A DNA stretch of 64,000 nt from Rhabditophanes sp. KR3021. Taxonomy: Eukaryota > Nematoda > Chromadorea > Rhabditida > Alloionematidae. Below the pieces are notes generated by a model. The model made no database searches, had not been told where the DNA came from, and saw only the letters and a program-made list of their open reading frames with translations. The translations under genes were made by a program, and so were the position numbers. Shown piece by piece: positions 1-10,633 of the stretch (positions are counted from its first letter, which is position 1; every line of letters begins with the position of its first letter). The DNA is taken from positions 6,510,001 to 6,574,000 of the forward strand of contig CAUJLY010000002.1 of assembly GCA_963281155.1 (NCBI GenBank), written 5' to 3'.

Positions 1-102
1 CTTTGACAAGTCTTGACTAGAAATTGGTATATACAAAATTTAGGCAGACTTTTCTAACGTCCCCTCGACATTTAGTGTTTCGGTTGATTCGTAGATAGTG
101 AA

Positions 103-1253
103 ATGGGTGACGCACCATGGTAAGTGATACGATTTGTCAAATTATTAATAGTGTTGATTTGTTCTAGGGTAGAGAAGTATCGGCCTATTAAGTTGTGTGA
201 TACTATCGGAAATCAGGGAATTATTGAGAGGCTGGAGTTTTTTGCTGCGAATGGAAATATTCCGAACTTGCTGCTTTCGGTAAGAGGGTCATTTGATAGA
301 GGTTACTTTATTTGTTGCAGGGTCCACCAGGATGTGGTAAAACAACTAGTGTATGGGCAATGGCCAAAGAAATGCTGGGTCAACACCACAAGAAAGGCAT
401 ACTCGAGTTGAATGCTTCGGATGATAGGTATTTTTGGGTTAAATTGTCTTTTAATAAGTAATTTAGAGGAATTGAGGCTGTCCGGAACAAGATAAAAGAC
501 TTCTGCCAAGCAAAGACGACCTTTCCTTCCAAAAATATGACTAAAATTGTGATTTTGGACGAAGCCGACTCAATGACGGAAGCTGCTCAACAAGCAATGC
601 GGAGGATCATGGAGGAGTACAGTGACACTACGAGATTCGCGTTTGCCTGCAACAACAGTGAAAAGATCATTGAACCTCTCCAATCAAGATGTGGTATCCT
701 AAGATTCTCTCGCATCTCAGACTTGGAAATGCAAAAAAGATTGCTCCAAGTGTGCAAAAGTGAAAATGTTGAACATGATGAAAAAGGACTTATGCAATTA
801 GTGAATCTAGCCGAAGGCGACATGAGACAAGCCCTAAACAACCTCCAATGTACTGTTGCTGCCTATCAAATAGTAACAGCCGAGAATGTTCTAAAAGTTT
901 GCGATGAACCCCATCCAACTCAAATCATTGCCATCTTAACGAATGCCTTTGAACAAAAGTTCGAGGCGGCAGTTGCATGTATAGATCATTTATGGACATG
1001 TGGATACTCAACTACGGATATTCTGTCCAATCTTAGTAAACAGATCAAGAGTATAAGGTTACCCGAAATAATTAGAATCGAATTTATGCGGGAGATCGGA
1101 ATTGCTCATGCGCGTGCTTTGATGGGCCAAGGCAGTAAGGTTCAGTTGTTGAGTCTTGTGTCAACATTGGTTTTGAAGAGAGAAAGACTCCAAGTTGAGT
1201 ACAAAGGAACGTCCTGTGAAGCTGAACTTGCTGCTATGTCGAACAAAGCTTAA
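103..1253 (+). CDS. RFC2: Replication factor C subunit 2 (RFC2-type clamp loader ATPase)
   Basis: Small subunit of the clamp loader that opens PCNA and loads it on primed DNA in the nucleus. Four exons (103-119, 168-279, 321-427, 467-1253) join in frame to 340 residues, close to the family length. The start gives MGDAPWVEKYRP, the usual RFC entry motif. Walker A (GPPGCGKTT, residues about 44-52) spans the second junction. The ELNASDDRG box follows, then Walker B ILDEADSMT, and the arginine-finger SRC motif in EPLQSRC. The C-terminal part (GDMRQALNNLQ, VCDEPHP, HLWTCGYS) matches the RFC2 branch rather than RFC4 or RFC5. Introns are 48, 41 and 39 bp with GT-AG ends. A poly(A) signal AATAAA lies at 1278-1283, so the gene ends tail to tail with the next one. 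Subunit assignment rests on remembered family motifs. Confidence 0.95.
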
Positions 1254-1289
1254 ATTGTGATTAATTTTAATTTGGTGAATAAAAGTTTT

Positions 1290-2129
1290 TTATTTATGAT
1301 GTTTTCTGTTCTTTTTAACAATATTATTACATGTTTTAATGCCACACCCATTACAACTAACACTAGCAACTCTTATAAAAACATCCTCTGTATCAATCGG
1401 ATGGTAATAGTAAGTATTAGTATCAAATTGGCTGGCAACATAAAAAGCTTTTGCTCCATCTTGGCTAACCATTGCGTCCCCGTCTGCATTTCCATATAAA
1501 ATTGAATAAACTGAGCAGATTCCTCTAATACAAATAGGATATAGAGTTGTTGCAATGTTTTTGTTGTTAGGTTCATAGCAAACTGAATCTGTGTCGCAAA
1601 TGCATAGTTTACGAGAATTTTGACAGTGAATCTTGACGATTCCGTAGTCGTCTGTGTTTATGTAGTCGTGTGATAAGGCAGGCGAGAAATGAGCGGTGTA
1701 GCCTTCTTTGCATTTGTCACAAACTTCGGCATTTAGTAGTCTGGCTGATTCGTAAATGTCGTTTGGACTAACACTGGAGGAAATAAAAACTCCTGATAAA
1801 CCTATTTGTTCGTCGCATTTGCTGTGGTGATGTGGATGCTCTTCATCTAAAGCTACATACCCATACTTTATTCTTCTGGCAATTAAAAGTTCAGGCGTTG
1901 TTGTGGTGGTCCGTAACTGAGATGTTGTAGTGCTTAATATAGTTGTAGTAGTAAGAGCAGTTGTAGTAGTAATGGAAGTTGTAGTAGAAGGCAATCTAGT
2001 AGTCGTCACAGGAACCACAATCCTCTCCTTCGGCCCAGCTTTCAAACATCCACCAACAAAAGCGATCTGCGACCAAACCAAAACAAAATTACGAACAATT
2101 AAAGCAAAATTACAAAAAATCATTACCAC
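1290..2129 (-). CDS. Thr-rich secreted Cys-rich protein, tandem copy 1
   Basis: Open frame of 279 residues. A hydrophobic N-terminus (about residues 1-27) fits a signal peptide. A Thr/Ser linker of TTT runs (residues about 42-80) follows, then a Cys-rich domain of about 190 residues. That domain contains the block LCICDTDSVCYEPN and the pattern LYPICIRGICSVY. The neighbour at 2349-3266 has the same architecture and the same Cys pattern, so the pair is a tandem duplication. The Thr-rich linker suggests mucin-like O-glycosylation and an extracellular or cuticle location (inference). I do not recognise a named family. The annotated ATG is the upstream one; a short 5' intron near 2075-2100 is conceivable but too short to believe. 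Convergent with RFC2. Confidence 0.7.
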   Translation of the reverse strand: MVMIFCNFALIVRNFVLVWSQIAFVGGCLKAGPKERIVVPVTTTRLPSTTTSITTTTALTTTTILSTTTSQLRTTTTTPELLIARRIKYGYVALDEEHPHHHSKCDEQIGLSGVFISSSVSPNDIYESARLLNAEVCDKCKEGYTAHFSPALSHDYINTDDYGIVKIHCQNSRKLCICDTDSVCYEPNNKNIATTLYPICIRGICSVYSILYGNADGDAMVSQDGAKAFYVASQFDTNTYYYHPIDTEDVFIRVASVSCNGCGIKTCNNIVKKNRKHHK

Positions 2130-2348
2130 CTATATTTGTTATTATTATCTTAATTAAATTAAATGTTGAAAATTACCAAAAACCAGTACATCATTCAAAA
2201 ATAACAGCCTAAAATTAGGTTACTAAATAAATTCTTAAATATTAACAATTAGGTTATTAAAAAACCAAGGTTAGGAAATAACATTTATTCTTATTAAAGA
2301 AACATATCAACAACAAAATAATATTTACAAACAAATTATGAAGGTGAA

Positions 2349-3266
2349 TTAGGCAATGGTAATTTTTTTCTTTTTGTCTCCTTTTTCTTTTTTCTTTTTC
2401 TTGCCAGAGAGGCACATTTTGTTGTTGGTGCAACGGTTGCAACTAACTGATCGTACTTTGACGAATACTCCTTCCATGTCTAGAGGCCAATATTCGAGGG
2501 TTTCTGTGTTGTACTGATTATTGACGTAAAATGTGTTTAATTTATTGCTCGAAACAATAGCATCCTCATCCGAATGCCCTCTCAGCATCCCATAAACATG
2601 GCATTTGCCCGAAATACAGGCCGGATACAAGATGACTCCTAAGTTTGGTGAATTCGGTGAATAACACAAGTCATTGATGTCACAAATACATAAATCAAGG
2701 GCATGTTCGCACTTGACAGTGGTTATGGCATCAAACGTGGCATTATAGACGTTACTATGCGATGAAGCAAAGTAAGCCCCGTATCCTAAATTACAAGTCG
2801 AGCAAATACTACCATCTCTTACTCCAAATGAAGTCTCCATATCATAATCAGAAATGGAGGAGGATATAAAGAGAGTGGAGACATTTTGTTTGGAATGACA
2901 ATGATTTTTGCCTTTGTAACTTGTGAAATCGTGCTTGAATTTTTTTCTTGAGGCTTCATCACGCATGCCTGGGTCGAAAGGACCAGTCGTTGTGTAGGGG
3001 TAGGTTGTTGTGTCTACGGATGAAATAGTTGAGGAACCAGCTGCGCCAGTTGATGTTAATCCAGTACCAGCAGTTGTTGTAAATCCAGAACCAGCAGTTG
3101 TTGTAAATCCAGAACCAGCAGTAGTAGTCTCACCTGGAGGGGCAGTGGTAAACCCCGACGTCATTCCTACTCTCTGTGTCGTGGTGGTAACGACTGATCC
3201 AGGAAAAGCTGGCACACAACCACTCACAAAACTAATCAAACAGAACCTTAAAACGAACGATATCAT
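2349..3266 (-). CDS. Thr-rich secreted Cys-rich protein, tandem copy 2
   Basis: 305 residues. The signal peptide is MISFVLRFCLISFVSG, followed by a Thr/Gly-rich linker built partly of an eight-residue repeat (TTAGSGFT), then the same C-terminal Cys domain as the gene at 1290-2129. Shared signatures are LCICDINDLCYSPN, LYPACISGKCHVY, a GYGAYF block and a terminal SCNRC pair. The last 20 residues are very basic (Lys runs), absent from copy 1. Same strand and adjacent, so a head-to-tail duplication with divergence mainly in linker length and tail. Function unknown; I infer a secreted surface or cuticle-associated protein. The frame is uninterrupted from the ATG to the stop. Confidence 0.72.
   Translation of the reverse strand: MISFVLRFCLISFVSGCVPAFPGSVVTTTTQRVGMTSGFTTAPPGETTTAGSGFTTTAGSGFTTTAGTGLTSTGAAGSSTISSVDTTTYPYTTTGPFDPGMRDEASRKKFKHDFTSYKGKNHCHSKQNVSTLFISSSISDYDMETSFGVRDGSICSTCNLGYGAYFASSHSNVYNATFDAITTVKCEHALDLCICDINDLCYSPNSPNLGVILYPACISGKCHVYGMLRGHSDEDAIVSSNKLNTFYVNNQYNTETLEYWPLDMEGVFVKVRSVSCNRCTNNKMCLSGKKKKKEKGDKKKKITIA
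3061..3132. repeat. 24-bp tandem repeat inside the Thr-rich gene
   Basis: Three consecutive 24-nt units (3061-3084, 3085-3108, 3109-3132), the first two nearly identical, encode the eight-residue linker repeat TTAGSGFT on the minus strand. Likely length-variable by slippage (inference). Confidence 0.8.
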
Positions 3267-3276
3267 AATCAGCTAG

Positions 3277-3875
3277 ATCTAAAATATTATGTTGTAATCC
3301 AACAAAAATTGTCATTAAATACTTGTTACTTGCAAATAAATTAAGGTTGGAATTAAAACATTTTAAGGTCCATTTCTTCAAATTAAACCACAAAAAGATG
3401 TAAAAACAAAAAATTACACTTAATGAGATTGATTAGTTGGTTTGATTTCACTTTTAAATTGATAAAACTAAATTATTCAACAAAAACCAGTATGTGATTA
3501 TTTAAGAGAAAGTATTGTGCAATTATTTAAAAAAGTGCTGTCTAATTATTTAAAATAAAATGCTGTGTAATAATTTGAATTAAATTTATTGCCTGGTTAT
3601 TTAAGGAAAGTTTAGAACAGTAATTTCAGCAAAGTAATGTGTAGTTATTTAAGTTAAATGTTGTGTAATTAGTTAGAAAGTTGTGTAATAATCGTTGTGC
3701 AATCAAGTTCTATTATACATAATTCGGTATCAATATTGCAAATGAAGTTGCACAATTATAAAAAGATATTATGAACAAAAAGAGTCGAGAAAGGATATGT
3801 TTAACAAATTTATCAAAAAACATCTTTGTAAACAAAACAAATTTATAACAACAATTAGATTCGGTGTATATTAAT
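3277..3875. other. Intergenic region with a degenerate AT-rich minisatellite
   Basis: No gene seen. From about 3483 to 3705 a motif resembling TGTGTAATTATTTAA recurs six or more times at irregular 30-45 bp spacing, each followed by AT filler. It lies upstream of the second Thr-rich gene and just beyond the 3' end of eL43. It may be a decayed minisatellite; I see no coding potential. Confidence 0.5.
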
Positions 3876-4349
3876 TTAGTTTTCTTTAGTTTCGCGAAGA
3901 CGTCTGATAGTTGATCTGATGGTTGCAGCGGTAGTGGTGCTGTAAACGTAAGCTCCTCCGGCAACGGTTCTGGTGCATTTAGAGCACTTCCAGATTCCTA
4001 CAATGATGTGGGTTATAAGGGGTTTGAGGGTTTTAAGAGGTAATACTTATACTAATTTAGACAGATTCATGTGTAAGCATGTACATCCATCCAAATTGAT
4101 ATACTAACTATTGGAAAAAGCATCAAAACTGACCTACGCAAGTTCTCTTCATAGCTTCCTTTCCACAGAAAAGACATGTGTACTTGGCGTGTTGAGTGAC
4201 TTCCATCTTCTTAACTTGCTTTCTTAGGGAAGCTCCGTAACGGACTCCATACTTTCCAGTGATTCCTACCTTCTTTGTGCGCTTGGCCTAAAAATTAGAG
4301 AATAATTATTAGTAAAAATGTGCCGCATTTTAGTGCCTTAACTTACCAT
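3876..4349 (-). CDS. rpl-43: Large-subunit ribosomal protein eL43 (L37a)
   Basis: Zinc-ribbon protein of the 60S ribosomal subunit. Three exons on the minus strand (4349-4347, 4287-4134, 3997-3876) give exactly 92 residues, the human length. Exon 1 is only the ATG, followed directly by GTAAGT. The protein begins [15 protein letters not shown] and carries the four zinc cysteines as CLFCG and CSKCT, then [13 protein letters not shown]. The introns are 59 and 136 bp. The N-terminal exon holding just the start codon is a common ribosomal-protein arrangement. Assignment is very secure from the near-universal sequence. Only the last exon is visible as an open frame, and that frame overlaps an unrelated antisense frame, so an annotation by ORF length alone would miss this gene. 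Confidence 0.95.
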
Positions 4350-5015
4350 TTTGTAACAATTTAGTGATATTCCAGAGGAAAATCAAATCAAAATGGGCTA
4401 CTCAAAAAAGTCTTCATCCCAAACATTGGGATGGGGTTGACAAGGAAGCGTGGTGAGAGTTGGGGAGGGGTGACGTCTACGGTTATGTTCGAACGATGGC
4501 TCAAATGTTGATGGGGCTTTTGCGGTTTGAATGAATGTACTGTCAATCTAATTAATCAAATAGATAATCATATGCCACAAAATAAATGCAATATGCTTCC
4601 AAAATAAAGCAGTATGTAAAAAAAGCACTAATGTTCAAAAATATAATGATAATGTGCATAAATAAGCAATAATAAAGTGTAATATAGTGGTCTCATTAAA
4701 AGGACATTATTTAAGTAGATTTTAATATTGTGTCCAAACAACAGGTGCCTGGCATGTTAAAATGAATCCAAAAAAGAATCTAAATTCGATTAAATGTACT
4801 TATTTGATGTAACAAACAATTTTTGCCATCGAAGCCGCACATAATGAGAATGAAAGTGCCAAGATTAATGAAGTTTATGTCACAATCATCAAATCTCTCG
4901 AAACAAGCTAATAAATAGTAATGGGATTTGTTTTTTGATTAAAAATGAGGAGTATAAAAAGGCTAGATAATGATACATATTTAGCCTTATAACAAATTCT
5001 TATTTGGCTATCACT
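4350..5015. other. Divergent promoter region between eL43 and the 5-kb membrane gene
   Basis: No coding signal. The part near 4390-4520 is more GC-rich than its surroundings and may hold the eL43 promoter. The far end contains a TATA box for the plus-strand gene. Confidence 0.4.
4953..4960 (+). promoter_or_regulatory. TATA box of the membrane-protein gene at 5016
   Basis: TATAAAAA lies 56 bp before the ATG at 5016, a plausible distance for a transcription start near 4985. Positional and sequence evidence only. Confidence 0.5.
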
Positions 5016-5669
5016 ATGATTATGGCTTATGTTGAAATTGGCTCTCCTGTTCGTCCTGCTGTTAGAAGAAGAGTTACCAAATTGAGTGGTGTTGAGAAGG
5101 TAGTTGCTTTTATATTTGTATACCTAATTTAAATGATTTGATTTAGAAGCGCCTTGGGCTTGCAATCTTTATTACCACGATTTTGTTTGCTTACAGTTTT
5201 TACTGATAATGTCATACTCAATATTACCTTGAATATATTTACTATCCCTCAATCCTTGGTTGCAAGGATTATTGGATCCACTTTTTCCGGAAACTAATAC
5301 TTTATACAAATGTTCAAATCTGAACTTATCTTGCTTTCAATCCTTTATGCCAGCAAAGTAGTTCCCCTGATTGTCTCATTTCTTGGGACCAGTTACTGCT
5401 TCCATCTTTTAACAAGATTCAGAATTTACATGCAAATCGCTAAGCGCATTTACTGCTTTGGAGGTGCTGGTTGTTTCGTCATCAACATGATTCTTCTTTA
5501 CCAAGTTACAATCATAGCTCAACTCCCATCAATCATGTACACCGAATTAGCTATCTTGCTAATTAATGTAAGATTCCTTGGAATGGCTTTATTTGTCTCT
5601 GAAGCAAAAGCTATTCTAGTGGGTTACAAAAAAACGAATAGTAAATATGGGCAATTGACTCACATATGA
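5016..5669 (+). pseudogene. Small multi-pass membrane protein, frame disrupted
   Basis: Unrecognised gene. The ATG at 5016 opens a basic cytosolic segment (VRPAVRRRVTKLSG), then a 46-bp intron (GTAGTT...GATTTAG) and a hydrophobic stretch KRLGLAIFITTILFAY. That frame stops at TGA near 5202. The adjacent +1 frame continues with a lumen-like segment to a TAA near 5297. From 5310 a 119-residue frame encodes three or four further membrane helices ending GYKKTNSKYGQLTHI. The pieces read like one tetraspan-type protein of about 190 residues with a one-base frame break plus one stop. Alternatively there are undetected introns, or only the 5310-5669 part is translated. A TATA box upstream argues that the locus is or was transcribed. 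No family assigned. Confidence 0.45.
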
Positions 5670-6227
5670 CATCATGGTAATCCCCAAAAAATAATTTCCA
5701 AATATGTCTCGATCTTTTTTAATTGCATCTCTTTTGTTTGACAAGTGAATAATCTTATAACATTTTTTAATCTACTCACTGTATTGGCGTAAATAAATTG
5801 AATTGCACTAAATAATAAATGTAATTTCAACAAAAAAAGTATTACGTAAGCAATGGTGAATTATCTTTCTAAAGTATTGCAAATTAAACAATAGTTATAT
5901 AAATTGACGACAAAGGTATGCTTAATAACACTTTCAAATAACCCCTTGAATTTTCAATCATTAAGAAACGATAAAAAGGTTTATGTATGCAAAATTATAT
6001 TATTTAAAAATGATGTTTAAACAATTTGTTTTTTGTCTGTTACATAATTAAAGACATTTGTATCGGAACAACATAAAATGTGTTTTGATTCATAAAGAAT
6101 ATACGCTAATTATTCATATGTTGTTTAATGGCAGAGGGAATTTATGTAAAGTTAGGTAAAAAGATAAATTAATCGCCTATGCCTTTGACCAGGTTGTGAC
6201 GTCTTTGGATGGTTTGATATTTTTAAA
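5670..6227. other. Intergenic, nothing recognised
   Basis: AT-rich, no frame with splice support, no repeats of note. It separates two genes that converge here. Confidence 0.4.
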
Positions 6228-6645
6228 TCATTCTGGGTTTAAAGTAAATTTAGGGAATCTCGACTTGGTGGTGGAGCTTTTTACTTTAGTTGGATCAGAT
6301 ACTGAATTGTTTTGGGAATACTTTTCTCCATTTGACGAATTTCGGTTTAACTGTTGAACTTTTAGCATCACTTGGATCTGATGTTGCTGCACTTTCAATC
6401 TTCTTGGTGCCATTGTCAATTTTCGATTACTTCTCCCTTTAGAAGTAACTGTCTTCGTTTCAGCTTTTTTGGTAGCTTCAACCAATTTAGGATTAAGTGT
6501 CCATTCAAGAGTCTTGGCGTACTTTTGATCTGGCCTAGATGTAGACTTGGTAAACTTAGGTCTTCTAGTTACTTTTCCACTTACATTCTTGCCACTTCCT
6601 TCGGTTACAACATTTGGGAAAGTCGGAGACAATGGAGACCTATTT
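6228..6645 (-). CDS. Basic, Lys/Ser/Thr-rich disordered protein (3' part)
   Basis: Open minus-strand frame of about 139 residues ending at the TGA... stop side at 6228, rich in Lys, Arg, Ser, Thr and Pro (for example KVTRRPKFTKSTSRP and KAETKTVTSKGR). No ATG in this frame; a splice acceptor (CTCTGCAAG) at about 6646 suggests it is a 3' exon. A possible first exon begins at ATG 6772 and encodes a signal-like start (MLICNYLFGVLVQAAPK), but I could not find a donor whose phase matches, so the junction is unresolved. Could be a secreted basic protein or a nuclear disordered protein. Function unknown. It may also be a decayed gene. Confidence 0.35.
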
Positions 6646-6772
6646 CTTGCAGAGGAAACATCCCCAAGAGTGATGTGAATGGACTTGTTGTTTCAACATT
6701 TGCAACAATAGTTTCTATTGTTTTTGGAGCAGCTTGAACCAAAACACCAAATAAGTAATTGCAAATCAACAT

Positions 6773-7292
6773 ATTTAAGTGATTCTATAATACCCAACGA
6801 AACCTCCATTTAAATATAAACAAAACACATTACAGTTGCTTACTTATTAAACTTTACACACTCTCCTTTCCAATAACCACTAAGTTAATAACTCTCAAGC
6901 TTGATTCGCATATTTTTATGTGGTAGTTTCTTTTTTTGGACAAATAAAAAAGTGGAACAACATTAATTGAATATGTATTACATAAAGAAAGATACTTTGA
7001 TCTATCATAAAAAAAGATAACACAAAAGATGTTAACAATATGTGCTTTGAAGTAATAATCTTTGTAAATAATTCTAAATGCTGCTAAAGGTTCGGGACAT
7101 CCCACACAAAAATCAACCACATTCATTCCCAAATAATTAAAGTTACATCACAAAAGAGATAATACGCTTATCAAGAATATTCCGCATGATCATTAAGTGC
7201 TCCTAATCTATCACTTAAAACAGATGGCCGTCGAAGCATTTAAATTATTCACATTTATTATCTTAATTATGCTGTTCTTTTTTTACAGAAAA
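6773..7292. other. Intergenic between the basic-protein gene and the protease
   Basis: Contains a minus-strand open stretch of 92 codons (6854-7132) without splice or homology support, which I do not call. The right edge has a pyrimidine tract and AG that serve the protease. Confidence 0.35.
7275..7288 (+). promoter_or_regulatory. Splice (probably trans-splice) acceptor before the protease ATG
   Basis: A T-rich tract ending in TTTTTTTACAG sits 4 nt before the ATG at 7293. This is the position and form of a spliced-leader acceptor in nematodes; a short 5' UTR intron would look the same. Confidence 0.4.
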
Positions 7293-8552
7293 ATGAAAGT
7301 TATTTTGTTTATATTTGCAATATGCTTTGTGGTAGTGTCTGGGAAAGTTATCAAGATGCCTTTGATGCATTCAGGAACTGTGAGAGATCGTTTAGTTAAA
7401 GAAGGAAAATGGGAGGAGGAAATGGGAAATCAGTTTAATACTGGGAAGTCACCTTTGATAGATTATTGGGACAATTTTTATTTGATTAATGCCACTCTAG
7501 GGACACCTGGACAAAGGTTTACTTTAGTTTTGGATACCGGTAGTTCTTACCTTTGGGTAAGTCGGAATTAATTAGATGATATTTATGTGTAATAGGTAAT
7601 TGACAAAAAATGTACACAAAATGCATGTGTAGGAGCAGCTCCTGGAACAGGATATGTTAAAAATAGATTTGATGCAACCAAATCTACCACATTTGTCAAT
7701 GAATCTAAAGTGTTTCAAGTGCAGTATGGAATTGGTTCATCTAATGGTTTCTTTGGTAAAGACACTTTTTCGGTTGCTGGTTTAAGTGTTCTTCAACAAG
7801 AAGCTGGAATCGCTGAAAGTATTGCTACTGTCTTTCAATATCAGCCGATAGATGGAACGTTTGGTTGTGCGTGGCCATCGCTTGCTGATCATGTGATTCC
7901 ACCTGTTCAAAATTTCCTCTCTCAATTAGATCAACCCATTTTTACGATTTGGATGGATCGCATAGTCAAACCAGCGTATGATCAAGTCGGAGGAGAAGTC
8001 ATTTTCGGCGGTTTAAATCCAGAAAATTGTTGGGGAATAATTAATTGGGTTCCTTTAACCTCCAAAACGTATTGGGAATTTAATATGGGTGGATTCATGG
8101 TTGGTGACTACAGCATGAGAAAACAAATGGTCGCCATCTCAGACACCGGTACTTCCTGGATTCTAACAAGTCAGGCATACATTGACATAATCGTAACAAA
8201 AATTGGAGCCGAATGGGATGCCAAGACCTACCAATACACAGTCAACTGCACAGCTGAGATGCCAGACTTAATATTAGTAATAAACAAGATGGATTATTAC
8301 ATATCATCTGGAGAGTACGTTCTTGATGGTGGGCTTGGCAATGGCAAATGTGTTGTAACTATCGGGGCCATGTCTGCATCTCCTGGAAATCCTCAATGGA
8401 ATTTAGGAGCAACTTTTATTCGTAGTTATTGCCAAATTTATGATATTGGTAAGTTCATTGATATCTGTGTTGTTGTCAATTTTATTAACTAATTATTTAC
8501 AGGAAATGCAAGAATCGGCTTTGCGTTAGCCAAGCATCAAATTCTCACCTAA
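7293..8552 (+). CDS. Pepsin-family aspartic protease (A1), secreted/lysosomal
   Basis: Aspartic endopeptidase of the cathepsin-D/nematode asp family, probably intestinal or lysosomal. Three exons (7293-7556, 7596-8448, 8503-8552) give 388 residues. The signal peptide is MKVILFIFAICFVVVSG. A short propeptide is followed by the first catalytic site VLDTGSSYLWV and, after the first intron, the CTQNACVG segment typical of asp-1-like enzymes. The second catalytic site is AISDTGTSWI. The C-terminus NARIGFALAK is the usual final strand. The start at 7293 is preferred over upstream in-frame ATGs because it begins the signal peptide and follows an acceptor-like tract. Introns are 39 and 54 bp. Both catalytic Asp residues are present, so it should be active. 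Confidence 0.92.
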
Positions 8553-9111
8553 AAACTTTCCCCATTTATATAATTTTTTATCTGTATGAATAATTATAAA
8601 AAAGGGTTGTACTAATAAAAGTCAGAAACATTAATTATTAAATATATACACTTAAAGAGATCCGTAAAAATAATAATTATCCATTTTGCTGGCATTCAAA
8701 GTTTCTGATTAAAAGTGTTTCAAATAAATACTAATTACTATTCATTTAAACTTTAATTCAACTTTCACGATACACAAAGTGATACCTGCAACGATTGCAT
8801 AATAAGTTAGTTTCTATAATGTAGGTTTTAAAGCGTGGGAATTGTACATTGGGCCATTCTTTTTAGAATCACTCCTACTTTGGTTGAAAAGTTCATTCTT
8901 TTAAAAGTACAATACCAATTTAGAGGTACTTAAATGTTGTAGGTACATTTCATTTTTTTAATGACATTTATTTTGGCATTAAGAGAACTGTTTTAACAGA
9001 CTAATTTTCATTAGAAAATTAGACTCCTTTCAACGAAACTCCATCAATGAGACAGCTTCACTTATTATAAACTCCCCTTTACGAGTTTTTAATCAAAAAA
9101 ATCTTAAAGCT
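8553..9111. other. Intergenic, nothing recognised
   Basis: AT-rich spacer between the protease and the receptor gene; poly(A)-like AATAAAA motifs near 8614. No other signal. Confidence 0.4.
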
Positions 9112-10275
9112 ATGTACATACCTTTCGTGCAGGTTTTTTTGATATGCGCCATAAAAACATACAGCATCTATTTCCAACTCATTAAATTTAACTTACCTTT
9201 TCAAGGTTATAGGATCTACGTGGGAATGGGGAATTCAACAATATCAATGGACCATTATTACACCTTGTATTTCATGGTTAGTGGCTCTGTTTTAGATTGT
9301 TCTTTCTTTGAGACTCACGAATTACATCGAGAAGTTCCGAATAAAGTGATTGGAGCTATTTATACTGCTGTTGGACTGATTTTTTTGGTTCCATATATTC
9401 CGTATGGTGTGGCTATGCTTGCTAAATCTAATTATCAGCTTAGTTGTTACAAGTTGATGTTTTATCTTTTAGTAATAGACTGGGTAGAGCTTCTATTTAT
9501 TGGGCCCGTTTCAGGGTATTTTGAATGGTACGGCTATTCTCCTTGCCACGCTCCATTAGCCAATACTATCTTTGGGACAATTACTTTTGGTTGTTATATT
9601 GGCTCATGCGCCTGCTCAACCTTGCTATTGTTTAATAGATGTGTGGACGTCATCAATCCATCCCTTTCTCAAAAGCTATTCGAAGGGCATAAAACTCATC
9701 TATGGCTGCTATTACCAACAGCTTACGGTATCTACGGATCCCTTAACACACCAACTCTTTACTATCTTCCCGTTATCCATACATGGATTTTTAATCCTTA
9801 CGCAGGTTATCAAATGAATGGAACAAATGTGAGACCAAATGAACTTCACATTTACAACAATATAGCCTACATCACCCTCAGCCTCATTTTGTATGCAATT
9901 TTTTCAATTAAATTACTCTGTAAAACAAAGCAAGTTAAGTCGAAGACGCAAGTCTCAAAGGTTGCTGAATATATTCTGTTACAATGCATAATGACTTGGA
10001 TCATCAATGTCAGTGGGTGTATCATGTTTATTATCTTGACGTATGTCTCAGTACCCACAATCTTCACCATCATTGCTCATCTTTTCTGGTGCTTCATGCA
10101 TATTTGTCCACTACTTGCTTATATGACTACCAACAAAACACTAAAAAAGAATATCACTTCTCAATGGACACGAATCGTAACAGGCAAAAAGACTGTAAGC
10201 AAGGAAATTAATGTAAATACGAAAGTTGATTTTCATAATAATAAGGTTCTAGAAACAGCTATTAATCATATTTAA
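9112..10275 (+). CDS. Serpentine chemoreceptor, Srt class
   Basis: Seven-transmembrane receptor of the nematode Srt family, likely chemosensory (family knowledge). Single-exon frame of 387 codons. The more probable start is ATG 9226 (349 residues), which fits usual Srt length; the first 38 residues from 9112 have no counterpart that I know. Family-like features are VPNKVIGAIYTAVG at the TM1 entry, SCYKLMFYLLVIDWVEL (TM2), GSCACSTLLLFNRCVDV (TM3 with the NR motif), and FEGHKTHLWLLLPTAYG with the aromatic WIFNPYAGY after it. The intracellular tail is short and basic. Genes of this class are often in clusters, but this one stands alone. The absence of introns is unusual for the class. Confidence 0.75.
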   Translation: MYIPFVQVFLICAIKTYSIYFQLIKFNLPFQGYRIYVGMGNSTISMDHYYTLYFMVSGSVLDCSFFETHELHREVPNKVIGAIYTAVGLIFLVPYIPYGVAMLAKSNYQLSCYKLMFYLLVIDWVELLFIGPVSGYFEWYGYSPCHAPLANTIFGTITFGCYIGSCACSTLLLFNRCVDVINPSLSQKLFEGHKTHLWLLLPTAYGIYGSLNTPTLYYLPVIHTWIFNPYAGYQMNGTNVRPNELHIYNNIAYITLSLILYAIFSIKLLCKTKQVKSKTQVSKVAEYILLQCIMTWIINVSGCIMFIILTYVSVPTIFTIIAHLFWCFMHICPLLAYMTTNKTLKKNITSQWTRIVTGKKTVSKEINVNTKVDFHNNKVLETAINHI

Positions 10276-10633
10276 ATGCGTTATTTATTGTTTTATTTAA
10301 ACTTTGAACATTTCTTTAAATTGTAAATTTAAGTGTTCTTATAAGTCAGAAAAAAATAATGTCTGTGAGTTGGAGTATCTGAGACAGGCCATTGATATTA
10401 GAAATAAACTTACTATTTTGTTGATCCGCAAAAAATCAGCAGCTAAATATTAAGTGGAATGATTGATAGAGGTCACATTTCCTTGTATATAAGCATAATT
10501 CATTAAATATATGGATACTATCACTCCACGAGAAAGACCAGTAAAAATGACACAAAAGCGTTTTTGAAAGACACGTAAATAAGCAACTTTATTGAAAACA
10601 CAAATAAATAATTTATTAATACAAATGTCTTTT
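10276..10633. other. Convergent 3' intergenic spacer
   Basis: Lies between the 3' ends of the receptor and the glycosyltransferase gene. Several AATAAA-like motifs on both strands (for example near 10600) and no coding signal. Confidence 0.4.

Noticed and set aside
1930..2157. Val-rich plus-strand frame over the Thr-rich linker
   Set aside because: Antisense shadow of the GTN repeats coding Thr on the minus strand; the same holds for 3010-3276.
6854..7132. 92-codon minus-strand open frame
   Set aside because: No splice context, signal peptide or recognisable motif; AT-rich sequence of this length can stay open by chance.
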